The notes under the pieces: generated by a model | Seen by the model: the letters and a program-made list of their open reading frames with translations, nothing else | Database searches by the model: none | Told to the model about the DNA's origin: nothing | From: Zygnema cylindricum | Taxonomy: Eukaryota > Streptophyta > Zygnematophyceae > Zygnematales > Zygnemataceae | NCBI GenBank assembly: GCA_037447655.1 | Contig: JBBHKE010001544.1 | Coordinates: 67,719 to 129,718, forward strand | DNA length: 62,000 bases | Direction of reading: 5' to 3' | Program-made: the position numbers and the translations under genes | Shown here: positions 43,333 to 53,722 of the stretch, one piece after another | Layout: each line of letters starts with the position of its first letter | Numbering within the stretch: position 1 is the stretch's first letter

Positions 43333-44379
43333 AAGTCCTCAGAGTGGACAACTTCCAAGAAACCTATAGGATAACTCTAACCCCTTTGTATTTCAGCAAG
43401 AATAACTGCCACCCTGGAAAACAAAAACTCTGACCACCTTCATCCGTGTGAAGGCAAGACTCCTCTTAGTCGATAGCAAAAAGAATATTTGAATTTGCTC
43501 CCGTGAGTAGTAAGTTATGGAGGGTCAAAGTTGACCTTTTGTACAGAAGCTCTCTGGGAGAGAGGGTCCTATTTACCAATTTTTTCTAAGTCCTATCTCT
43601 CTCATAAACTCTATCTACTGTTGTGCGGAACCAATCAGATTACAGTTTCGTACACAAAAGTACAGCTGCCTGTGTACTTTCTGTAAGGATACTGTAAGAC
43701 ATTGCTTGAAAGTCAACACATGTCATATCTGTATTCAATCCTGTAATCCCCGAAGATGCTGCGATCTTACGTAATTTTGCCACCTGTCATTCGATGTGGC
43801 GATATCCACAAACCGTCGAGATTATTTTTCGCGATCTCGACTTTCTTCCTAGTAGTCCGATTGAATGCAGATTTCAATTGTAGCCGTCATAAATACTTGC
43901 GCGATATTTATTTCGTTAAAAAAACAAATGCGCGGTACTCGTTTCTTATACATACCGTAATCCGTACTTTTACATAACTAGATCTATGTATCTCGTAAAC
44001 AGTTGCAATTAAATGAGTTATCCTACGTGGTAACATTTAAATATATAACAAACCCTATAACATGTATCAATAGTCGTAGACTTAACGGAAAAGGCAACCG
44101 GCTACCGGCTCCTTAACGTTCGGCACTTACCCGGATCAAATCCTGGTTCTGACATCTAACCCTTTAGTAAATAAACTACCTATCGGTAAATCAACTAATC
44201 TATTTCCCGTAAACCTCAGGATAGCCTAGGTAGCCATGGCTCTAGCTTCGTCGTCAACTTCTTAGTGGCTACGACAAGTGTGGGAGTTGGAGAGAGAAGT
44301 TAGAGAGAGACTGCCTTGCCTTCTTTCGGTATTTCAATTTAGACCTAGAAAATACTAACAAGAACCATCAATTTCTACA
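43313..44379 (-). repeat. CopA-1 5' LTR
   Basis: 1067 bp, the same termini as the 3' LTR but with visible substitutions, so the insertion is old. It holds the gag ATG at 43332-43330. Confidence 0.9.
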
Positions 44380-44779
44380 CTACAGTGTTTTTATATTACC
44401 ATACTTTTCTCTCATTTTCTTCGGTTTATGGTTCAGTTATAGTCCGTATAAGTGGAACCGTAGCCAAGAGCCTAACTCCCCTCACCATCGGTGTTCCTTT
44501 TTCCTTCACCCCGTTTCCCCCTTCTATGGCAATGATCTTCCCTTCACTTTCCGTTTCATCTGAAATCCGATTGGTTTTATGCGAAGTCCCAGATAAATCT
44601 TCGTAGTGAGTTACACCAAAGATGGGTGGCAGACACCTCACTTGTTCCGAAAATATCCCCCAAAAGTGTTTTTCGAAAAGAAATCCCTCCATCGTAAACT
44701 CCCAATAAGTGTAGTGTGTTCCATCAAACATAGACACTCTAGATGGTGGGCCCATAACGTGAAATTTTATGGGTTCCAT
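44380..44779 (-). pseudogene. CopA gag N-terminal fragment
   Basis: ATG 44779 lies 20 nt inside an LTR tip; the frame gives EPIKFHVMGPPSRVSMFDG, THYTYWEFTMEGFLFEKHFW and later KGTPMVRGVRLLATVPL, ending at CopA-1. Only the first roughly 120 gag codons are present, truncated at the CopA-1 insertion point (44380). Confidence 0.82.
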
Positions 44780-44943
44780 TGCCACACAGTATTCACAAAT
44801 CCAAAGAAGCTTATCTAGATAGTGCCCACTCCAAGTATATGGGTCAGTCATTTGGGTTTATATCAAGTTAGGAGTCGGCACTATCTAGATTAGCTTCTTT
44901 GGATCTGCCTACTCTGAGGGCCAATGGAGGTCTCAGAGTTTCA
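44760..44943. repeat. Head-to-head CopA LTR tips (hairpin)
   Basis: 44760-44838 (minus-oriented LTR end, TGAAATTTTATGGGTTCC) and 44866-44943 (plus-oriented end, ...GGTCTCAGAGTTTCA) are inverted copies of about 80 bp with around 30 bp between. Both keep the gag ATG 20 nt from their outer edge (44779-44777 and 44924-44926). Confidence 0.82.
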
Positions 44944-45803
44944 TGATGTCAAATCCACCCCCCCCAAATTTTCTCAAAAACCACTAGTCCCCACTAAGTT
45001 CCTCATATGATCTACATCTTCCTTACTCATAATTTTATCCATGATAACTACACCATTTTCTGAATATGCTCCAAATCCACGAGGGGCAATCCAATCCTAC
45101 ATACGGTTAATAATGATTTTGTACTCATCTGAGAGTTTCATGAGTAGTGTATTAATCTTTCTATCCTCAGATTTTACATATCCCGCACTAGCAAGCTCAA
45201 CATATAATGCAACAATATCATTGCAAAACTCTATCATGCTACCACCTTTATAAACATAGGCATCTATTTCTTGTTTTACTAACTGGTGCCTCTGTATAGT
45301 CTCATTCTTATAAGTCTGACTTAGGGTTTCCTAAATTTCCAAAAACTTTGTTAGATTTAAAAGAGTGATAGCTAAAGACTTAGACACATTTCTAAGTATG
45401 AGATGTTTTGCTATACTGTTTTTATTCTCCCAAATTTTATTATCATTTTCTTCAGATTTACTTATAACCCCTACAAGTGGAGCTTTACCAGAGAGCCTTG
45501 CTCCCCTCACCATAGGTGTCCCTTTATCCATCTCCTTTTTTCCCTTTTCCATGGCAATATTTTTCCTTTCACCTTCCATTGCATCTAAACTCCGGTTGGT
45601 TTTCTGGGTAGTCCTAGTTGATTGTCCATAGTAAGTTCCTCCAAAACCTGGTGTCGCACACCTAAATTTTCCCGAAACAATGCTCATAAGTGCTTTTCGA
45701 AAAACAATCCCTCCATCATAAATCCCCAATAAGTGAAGCTTGTTCCATCAAACATAGGCACCCTAGATGGTGGGCCCATAACCTGAAACTCTATAAGCTC
45801 CAT
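44944..45803 (-). pseudogene. CopA gag fragment, second copy
   Basis: Begins at ATG 45803 in an LTR, crosses GGTTATGGGCCCA and continues as VMGPPSRVPMFDGT, GGTYYGQSTRTTQK, KGTPMVRGARLSG, KHLILRNVSKSLA, GGSMIEFCNDIVALYVELASAG and INTLLMKLSDEYK. It ends at the inverted LTR tip. The homologous KGTPMVRG stretch links it to the fragment at 44380-44779. Confidence 0.82.
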
Positions 45804-46834
45804 TCCCCCACAAAATTCGCAGATCAAAAGAAGCTTATTTAGTTAGTGCCGACTCCAAGTTGATACAAACCCAATTGCTTGACCCTTTGACAATCAAAAC
45901 CCCAATAAAACTTCTCCCTTGTGAAATAAGACTTTCTTTTTGCTTAGTTCCACCACAGAATGCAAAGTTAGGATATGAGTTTTGGACACATTCACCCAAT
46001 TATACTTTCCCTTAGAAATACAGCCATCCTCACGAACAAAAAATCAGATCAACTACACCGTTGTGTAGCTTTGTCTGCGCTGAGTCCGCAGCAAAAAGAA
46101 TCTCTAAACTTGCTCACCTGAGCAATAAGTTATGGAGGGTCAAAGTTGACCTTTTTTACAAGAGCTCTCTCGGAGAGAGGCGACAACCGACTAAATTTTC
46201 TAAGTTCTATCTCTCTCTAAACTCAATCTACTAACGTACGACAACAATCATGTTACGATGTCTTATAGAAAAGTACAGGTGCCGGTGTACTTTAATACGA
46301 CCATCGTACGACATGGCAGAAATCTCGACACATGTCATATCCGAATTTGTTCCCGTAATATTCGGAGTTGCCGCAATCCAATGTTGATGCGCCACATGTC
46401 CCTTGAGTTGGCGATGAATGTAAAACACCAATAGTACATATTCCGCAATCGCGGTGCATATCGTGGCCGTTCGATCAAAACCGGCTATATTTCTAGCCAT
46501 CGAAAATAGACCCGCGGTATTTGTTTGACGGTTGAATCAAATGCGATGTATCCGTTTCTTTTAATACATAAAACCGTACTCCGTACTATCTAAAATTATA
46601 TCTATGCATTACGTATCTATTTCACGTTAAACTAACGAGTTTGTGTGTAACTATTTATATTTTTGTCAAACTCTTTGTATCTTAATACCACTCCTAGACT
46701 TATAAGATAAATCTAACGGCTACTTTGACGGACAGCACGTTCCAGGATCAAATCTTGGATCTGTCAAACGATATTGTAACTCTATCAAGATTGGCCTCCT
46801 TGTCCTCTTTGGACAGCCTAGGCACCATGCCTCT
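45784..46834 (-). repeat. CopA-like LTR, main part, split by LTR-D1
   Basis: Starts TGAAACTCTATAAGC and is collinear with the CopA-1 LTRs up to the CCTAGGCACCATG block at 46819-46830. LTR-D1 then interrupts it; the remainder (TTCAGTGATTACGACAAGTGTGG) lies at 47966-48039. Confidence 0.82.
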
Positions 46835-47965
46835 TGTTGTTCATAGCCATTTTCAGCCATGAATGTACCCTCGGAAACACCATAGACTACCCCCTTTGAT
46901 TCCACTCAGAATTCTACAGAATAACCAAACCCAGTTGAAACTACTCAAACAGAGATTTCGTAAGTCAATTAGTATTCCCACCAATTTTCATACAACAATA
47001 CCAAACCGAATAATCACAACACTCAGTCAAAGTTGCAGAAAAACAGCTTGCCAGAACTTTAATAAATATGACCAACTTCACAATGAAGCCCCAAGCAAAA
47101 CAGAAACACACTAGGTCTGCAAATTCGCCACAGTATTGCCAATACAAAGAGGAACACACATGCAAAATTTCAGATAATTCTGCCAATAAAAATGAGAGAA
47201 ATTCTCAGATGAAAATCCCAAAAAGGAGCAAAAACAGATATGTCCAAAAAGTTCCTAGGTCTAAAAATGACTAAGTCCTACAAATATACACTACAGCTTA
47301 CTACTAGTTGTACGGAGGCATACCAGCCGTACGTAATCAATCGACTACCTCTATAAATGTGAGTATACCTGAAACCTACAGTAATAATTAATACACAAGA
47401 CAAAACATTGTTAAATATTTACAAGTCTTACTAATTTCGTCAATCGAATCGGGACCGTCCAAAATAAGTATCTTGTGACGGACGCGATTTCGCGTCCCTC
47501 ACCAAACTGACGGCGCTTTTTCATCCGTAGCTCTTTTTCTGCATACTTGATGTCATGTCACACGGTCACACAGTCACTTGACGAACTAATGCCACCTCAC
47601 CAAAATTAATCCATACACGTGGCGTCCTTTCCACTCAATGCTTCTCAAGCAACTTTCAGTTTGAATCCCTTTCGTCATCAGTATGATTCATAATTGCAGT
47701 GTACCTTTCAACAATATTCCAAATCGGATCGCTTCGCGATTCGCCGTTCATTTGACTTACGTTTGTTCGCGCCACTCAATTAGATCCGTACGTCTCAATA
47801 CACTTAGTACGTAGTTCACAAGCTGCTATGACTGCGATGTGACTGGCGCATCATGGCAGCGCAATATCTTTATCACACACGCCGCTATGGCTGCGATGTA
47901 ACCAGCGCAACATGGCAGCATAGCAATGTGATACAAAGAGGACTAAAGGTTTCCAAAAACCAACA
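46835..47965 (-). mobile_element. Solo LTR-D1
   Basis: 1131 bp, TGTTGTTCATAGCC to CCAAAAACCAACA. Flanks CCTCT and GCTCT are compatible with a 5-bp target duplication with one change. On the minus strand ATGGCTGAAAATGG starts at 46860, 26 nt from the edge, again in the phase that makes a Gln codon at the LTR end. No internal domain. The terminal GGACTAAAGGTTTCC is shared with CopC LTRs. Confidence 0.85.
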
Positions 47966-48039
47966 GCTCTAACTCCTCTTGTCTTCAGTGATTACGACAA
48001 GTGTGGGGACTTGAGAGAAGAGTTAGAGGGCAAGTTGTC
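47966..48039 (-). repeat. CopA-like LTR, remainder after LTR-D1
   Basis: GCTCTAACTCCTCTTGTCTTC and GATTACGACAAGTGTGG continue the LTR of 45784-46834. The same stretch recurs after LTR-D2 (53413-53479). Confidence 0.7.
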
Positions 48040-48290
48040 TAGGTAGTCATCTCTCCCTTTGAGAGTTTGTACAAATTGGCATTTTTACTGCCTCATAACT
48101 TATCGCCTGGTTGGCCGTTTTCAGTGATTCTTTTTGCTACGGACTCAAGGGAGTCCAGGCTACACAAGGGTGCAGTCAAATTGTCAGTTTGCCTTCTGAG
48201 GCAGAAGTGGTTGTGTCTTAAAGTGGGTTAGTTAAATACTATCTAGAGGCTTCCTGTATTCTGTAGTCCAATAGAGGACACAGAATTGCA
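48040..48290 (+). repeat. CopA-type LTR end, plus orientation
   Basis: Reads GGCTTCCTGTATTCTGTAG and ends ACACAGAATTGCA at 48290, parallel to 53480-53722. The in-LTR gag start is ATA (48271-48273) instead of ATG, 20 nt from the end. No gag follows; 48291-48387 is unassigned. Confidence 0.72.
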
Positions 48291-49130
48291 AAGTACATCG
48301 GTAGAAAGACAACCTGCGCCATAGGCTAACCCTTCTGCCACGCGAGATTTTAAGGCCTCACCGAAACTCGGACAAAAATCTCCTCTTCAGCGGGAAGGGG
48401 AGGACACAACAGGAGCTAACAAAAAGGGGTTGGGTGCAGATCCACCAAGTAATTGAGTAGCCGCGTCCACTAAGCTTCCTACTCTTATATAGGTGGCAAG
48501 ATCTTCCACAGTGGAGGCCGTGGTACAACCACAACCCGACAGGAGACTCCACATTTTCTTGGGACTAAACACTCCTCCTCCATCACCACCTCACGGTTAC
48601 TCTCTTTCCCCTTCCTTCTCCCCAGCTGTAGTAGTCTGTGGGTCTCCGAATTCGCTTGTTCTTCCTTACAAATACACCGCATACTCACCTCCTAACCGCT
48701 GATCCCCATCCTCTAGTGCCGGAACGCCTCATTTCGAGGATCTCCAAAGGAGGCACAAGAGTCAAACACCGACACCCTTTAGGAGACAGACACCCTCTCC
48801 TCCAAGCTTCCAGCTGTCCCTTCTCCGCCGCTAGCCACCACCCGGGGGCCTCGACCTCGCTTGCACATTCCCTTGGTGGAGACAATGTTAATGGGAGAAC
48901 CAGTATCTCCTGAATATAGATGAGCCGACGATCTACCATCTTCTTAAAGAGCAAGATCTTCCTCAGTGGGAGAAAGAATCACTCCTGTCACTACAACCCT
49001 TCTTACTCGGGGAGGGACCGGTTCGAATCCTGAGATTCAAGACCCCAAAGAAGTCTCACCAGCTCAGTTTGCCTGTCCCACCAGACAGGCTTCACCACGG
49101 TTCCTCAGTACTACGGAGGAGGAAAAAAAA

Positions 49131-50007
49131 ATGAGGACGTCTGGATCTTCACAGGGGAAAACTCTAGGATTGCTCTATTTGATTTCGAACTACTGTGGAA
49201 ATGTTTCACACAATCCAACCTTAACAAATACAGGGGGAGAGCAATACCACCGAATTTCGAAACAACTCTATGGTCAATTATTTAGACGGAGGGGCATTGG
49301 CCAATTATAAGGAGCGTCAACTCTTGTTGATGGCCCCCACTATCAAAATAAAAGATCTAGACTTAGACGCCGATGTCATTCAGGTAGCCGCCGAATTGGC
49401 CGCTGCCGCTGTAGCTCCTATCACTACAACGTTCACTATGGACATAAAGCTGCATGCCCAAGGTAGGGCCTATGTAAATCAACTCAAAGCCGTACAAGCC
49501 GCCGAGGCCGCCACTCGGGTGATTGCTAACCCCACTCCCTCCACGACTCTTTTGGAAGCTTGGAGACTCCTTTATACAAAAAAAAACGAAACATTAATCA
49601 AGGAGTTCACGAACTTTCGATCTTTGAAGAATGAAACTCCTCAAACTCTGTTCAACCGCCTCTCTAGCCTTTGTCAAAAGACCAAATTGTCCACCATTGA
49701 TACGCCAACAATGGCCACCAAATACTATGTGGTTTTTCGAAATTCACTCGAGCCAATAGGGCAAGCTGCTCTGGAAAATTGGAGTACCAGTGAGCCTATA
49801 CACGAGAAGAATCTTACTGCGCAAGAAATTTCACTGGCGACAATGAAGTTATATGATTATTTTGTCAACAGCGAGGCGAGAGAAAAGGCGGTTACGCGAA
49901 AAGCAAGAGCCAACTTTGCAGGTTTTGCGGGGGAGTCATCTCTCAGCGAAGAGGAACATACTGAACTTCAAGCTTTGCGGAAGGCTAAAGGGAAACAAGA
50001 AGCTTAA
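49131..50007 (+). pseudogene. Family G gag, capsid-like domain (copy 1)
   Basis: The start region reads in a shifted frame (DVWIFTGENSRIA, FDFELLWKCFTQS), then 49270-50007 is open for 245 codons: GGALANYKERQLLLMAP, LLEAWRLLYTKKNETLIKEF, SLKNETPQTLFNRLSSLCQ and ISLATMKLYDYFVNSEARE. The W..L......F..F.......P...F..RL..L pattern is what a retroelement capsid shows. The N-terminus in copy 2 is MGDIRIFTGDSSG. Host or viral relatives could not be named. Confidence 0.65.
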
Positions 50008-50470
50008 ACTAAACCCGAACCCGCAACGGGGGCAGATTAAAAAATATCTTTACAATTGCTTGAACTGCAACCAAACTGGTAACGGGTGGAAAAGATGCCC
50101 TATAAAACTCAACCCATAACTCTTGATCAAGCAAAAGAGTTTGAGAAGGAACGTGCGAAAAGAACCTGGAGGCAAAAGGAACGCACGCAAGGAGGCAAAG
50201 GAGGGGACTGCATGCCGGTCACTGGAGACAGCTATAAACCTACTCCCGCTCTGAAACGACAAAATGTCTCAATCCCTGTTGAGACAAATCTGACATCCTA
50301 AATTTGATGATGCTCAGATCTCAAATGAGCTAAGGGGGAAGTATACAACTGAGGGGTCGAAATGTGAGGCTTGTGGTTTCATGGGGCACAAAGAAGGGCA
50401 ATGTTTCCGAAATAACGGGGTCCCAAAACAAATGCTGCAATACGCGGTGTCGAAGGGGAAACAACGGTTA
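50008..50470 (+). pseudogene. Family G nucleocapsid, two zinc knuckles (copy 1)
   Basis: First knuckle CLNCNQTGNGWKRC (His replaced by Asn) at about 50058-50100; second CEACGFMGHKEGQC, a perfect CX2CX4HX4C, at about 50369-50412. They are about 90 codons apart, separated by a Lys/Glu/Arg-rich segment. That spacing is unusual; most gag proteins have tandem knuckles. Confidence 0.7.
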
Positions 50471-51430
50471 ATCCTTTGCCACTTCAACTTTTATATCCAC
50501 TGGGACGCCGATCTCTCGGTGAACTAAGACCCAGTACAATGAAACAGGAGCATCTCATCCAAAAACAGAGCACTCAATTGGCCGCCTTGGCAGCAGAACT
50601 AGCTGCTCTCTGCTTGGGATCTAATACTTGCACCCCTCGACCTCTAACGACAACTTAGAAACTGCAGAAACAAAAACAAGAACTGCTGCAAAAGTTGGCA
50701 AAGCTAGAACAACAAACCATGGTGGGGGGTGATAACGATGACCTAATGGGATGGGATATGGAGCCTACAAATGCTCGTCATGCTCAAACATTACTGTCAG
50801 GAGCCTAGAACGTTGGAGTAGGGGACAGTCGTAGGCAACTGAGCCATACAATGTCCTCCCAGAGAAAGGACAAACAGCTAATGTAACGAGGGGACCACAA
50901 CCGCAAAGCCACTGGTCCTTTATCCTTCACACCCAGAGCAGTCATTTTGAACAGTGATATTGGGCTGGGCCTAAAGCCGACTCATCCACCTCCTCCAGCT
51001 CCAAACAAGCTTTTTCCTGGTTTCGAAGATTTTAAGAAACCCCAGCAGGAAAAAGATCCTTCAACCACTAAGACAGGTCATAAATGGTTCGACCGATACC
51101 TGGCTGAAAGACCAACCACTGATCCTCCGATTACACCTCCAACAAGGAATTTTGACGAGGAAAGTGAGGAAGAAGGGGGGGGGAATGATGAAATCAGAAG
51201 ACGACAATTCACCCATTTCATCACCCAAAGCTCTCCCTCCTTCCTCCAAGCTGGCAGTAATGCTAGCACGGCACTTCATGCCCTACGCTCTGACTCATGT
51301 CAAAACGCTAGCCTCCTCCCACAATTTGCCCAAAGAAGCACTCACATAGGCATTAGGGGAAGAGATTCGCACAAGGAGAGTAAGGGTCGCGTTGGCATAT
51401 CCACCCAAGACAAGCTTCATGGCTGCAGAA
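50471..51430 (+). pseudogene. Family G spacer region (copy 1)
   Basis: Helical Gln/Leu/Ala-rich part (LAALAAELAALCLG), then GDNDDLMGWDMEP, ARHAQTLLSGA, and a Pro-rich section (50947-51160: HPPPPAP, DPPITPP, ESEEEGGG). The segment is shared with copy 2 up to 61657. Frame changes at about 51170 and 51390. Confidence 0.6.
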
Positions 51431-51931
51431 CCAAAAACTTCTAGGGAGGATAGAGATTATAAGGCCCTCTTGGTGGCTCTCATTCTTAACAAGACGGGAA
51501 ATTTTAGGCTCAATGGATACGGTGGGTATCATGATGCTGTAGAAGACACCGGAGCTCTCCCAAATGTCATTACCACATTAGCATTACAACAAATGCCCGA
51601 GGACCTCCGGCCAAAAATCAGTCCAAGTGACATCTGCTTCAGTACGGTTAGCAGTGCGAGCCAGCCAGTACATGACATCATCAAGGCAATGGAAATCGAG
51701 TTTGCTGATGACGCGGGCCAATACGTACTAATTCAACTCCCCTTCATAGTGGTGGAAGGTAAGCAATTCGAAATCTTGCTGGGTATGGCTACCTGGACCA
51801 GGTTTAACATAGAATTGAGCGTATGGAAGGAACAAATTACACATTCAGACCCGGAGGACCCAAAGGGGAAGAAAGTGGTGGTCCCCCTAGATTTATGGAA
51901 CCGGGGGGAGAACAACCATTCTGGTGTCTAG
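51431..51931 (+). pseudogene. Family G aspartic protease (copy 1)
   Basis: Open frame 51392-51931. VEDTGALPNVIT at about 51536-51575 is a retropepsin active site (D-T-G-A), followed by a flap-like stretch and by IVVEGKQFEILLGMATWTRF, matching the second conserved ILG.....-F segment of retropepsins. It ends with a stop after NHSGV. Retropepsins cleave the gag-pol polyprotein. No copy is available in copy 2, which is cut before it. Confidence 0.65.
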
Positions 51932-52269
51932 ATGATATCCCTTATACTCTGCATCCACACCTTTGGAGCTGTTTAGAGACTCCACAGATATTGCTGACTC
52001 CATATAGCAATTCTCTATTTCCAAGCGATGAGAAAAGGAGTATTATGATAAACTGGTTTAGATAGCCACACTGCGGCGCAAAGTGGACAAAAGCTTTGCC
52101 GCCATATCACACGGAACAGCAAAGGTTCTCCGGTCAGAACTTTCCACAGTTTCTAAAAAAGGGAAGGACTTCGATCGCCAAGTGGTGTCACTAGAGATCC
52201 CGCCCTCAGGACTCACGATTCTATCATTATTTTCCAGTATCAGTTCCGACCTGGAAGCCGTCCTGAGAG
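51932..52269 (+). other. Region after family G protease
   Basis: Readable pieces DDIPYTLHPHLWSCLETP and DKSFAAISHGTAKVLRSELS have no known motif. RT would be expected here or next but none is seen before LTR-D2. Confidence 0.4.
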
Positions 52270-53412
52270 TGTTGTTCATAGCCATTTTGAGCCATGAATG
52301 TACCCTCGGAAGCACCACAAACTACCCCAAAACAACCTCCTTTTATTCCACTCAGAATTTTACAGGATAACCAAACCAAGCTGAAACTACTCAACCAGAG
52401 ATTACCTTGGATAGTAAGTATTCCCACCAATTTTCATATAAGATCATAAACCGAATAATCACAACACGCAGTCAAAGTTGCAGAAAAACAGCCTGCCAGA
52501 ACTTTGATAGATATGACCAACTTCACAATCAAGCCCCAAGCAAATCAGACACACGATAGGTCTGAAACTTTGCCACAGTGTTTTTCAACACAAGGAGGAA
52601 CACACATGCAAAATTTCAGATAATTCTGCTAATTAAACTGAGAGAAATTCTCAGATGAAAATCCCAAAAAGGAGTAGAAACAGTTTCTGTCCAAAAATTC
52701 CTAAGTCTCAAAAATGACTAAGTCCTACAAATATACACTATAGCTTAAAACTAACTGTACGAAGGCATATCAGCCGTTTGTAATCAATCAACTACCTCTA
52801 TTAATGTGAGTGTACCTGAAACCTACACTAATAATTAATACACAAGACAAAACATCGTTAAATATTTACAAGTCTTACAAATTTCGTCAATCGAATCGGG
52901 ACCGTCCAAAATAAGTATCTTGTGACGGACGCGATTTCGCGTCCCTCACCAAACTGACGGCGCTTTTTCATCCGTAGCTCTTTTTCTGCATACTTGATGT
53001 CATGTCACACGGTCACACAGTCACTTGACGAACTAATGCCACCTCACCAAAATTAATCCATACACGTGGCGTCCTTTCCACTCAATGCTTCTCAAGCAAC
53101 TTTCAGTTTGAATCCCTTTCGTCATCAGTATGATTCATAATTGCAGTGTACCTTTCAACAATATTCCAAATCGGATCGCTTCGCGATTCGCCGTTCATTT
53201 GACTTACGTTTGTTCGCGCCACTCAATTAGATCCGTACGTCTCAATACACTTAGTACGTAGTTCACAAGCTGCTATGACTGCGATGTGACTGGCGCATCA
53301 TGGCAGCGCAATATCTTTATCACACACGCCGCTATGGCTGCGATGTAACCAGCGCAACATGGCAGCATAGCAATGTGATACAAAGAGGACTAAAGGTTTC
53401 CAAAAACCAACA
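52270..53412 (-). mobile_element. Solo LTR-D2
   Basis: 1143 bp with the same ends as LTR-D1. The left half differs from D1 at many sites; the right part from about 52880 is near or fully identical. On the minus strand ATGGCTCAAAATGG starts at 52295, 26 nt from the edge. The left flank GAGAG does not match the right flank GCTCT, so no target duplication remains. Confidence 0.85.
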
Positions 53413-53722
53413 GCTCTAACTCCTCTTGTCTTCAGTGATTACGACAAGTGTGGGGACTTGAGAGAAGAGTTAGAGGCAAGTTGTCAATGTCTCATTTTTG
53501 CCTTTTATTTTACAATCTATAGACCTACAAAATACTTAAATTTCAACATTTTTGAGTGAATCTTTTTGCTACAGACTCAAAGGAGACCAAGTTGCACAAG
53601 GGTGTAGTCAGACTGCCATTTTGCCCTTTTGAGCAACAGTGGTTGTTGCTTGAAGTGGGTTAGTTAAAAGCTATCTAGAGGCTTCCTGAATTTTGTAGTC
53701 CAATGGAGGACACAAAGTTACA
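53413..53722 (+). repeat. LTR junction leading to plus-strand CopA copy
   Basis: 53413-53479 repeats the CopA LTR piece found at 47966-48039. From 53480 a plus-oriented CopA-type LTR end runs to ...AAAGTTACA at 53722, with gag ATG at 53703-53705 (20 nt). Confidence 0.72.

Larger units (their letters stand above)
37892..44379 (-). mobile_element. CopA-1, Ty1/copia element with both LTRs
   Basis: LTRs 37892-38962 (3') and 43313-44379 (5'), with edges TGAAACT and TTTCTACA on the plus strand. Between them, in element direction: half-tRNA primer site, gag with intact zinc knuckle, protease with intact DSGAS, integrase, RT, RNase H. Flanks are CTACA on the right and CTACAGAG on the left, so the target duplication may be CTACA with three extra bases. 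Frames are broken by a moderate number of stops. Confidence 0.9.
48388..52269 (+). mobile_element. Family G element, copy 1 (gag-protease), truncated
   Basis: Homologous to 57722-61657 from about 48388 (copy 2: 59004) onward. It contains a capsid-like domain, two separate zinc knuckles, a long Pro/Glu-rich spacer and a protease with DTGA. It is truncated at the 5' side, and at 52269 by LTR-D2 before any RT. I do not recognise the family. Confidence 0.65.
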
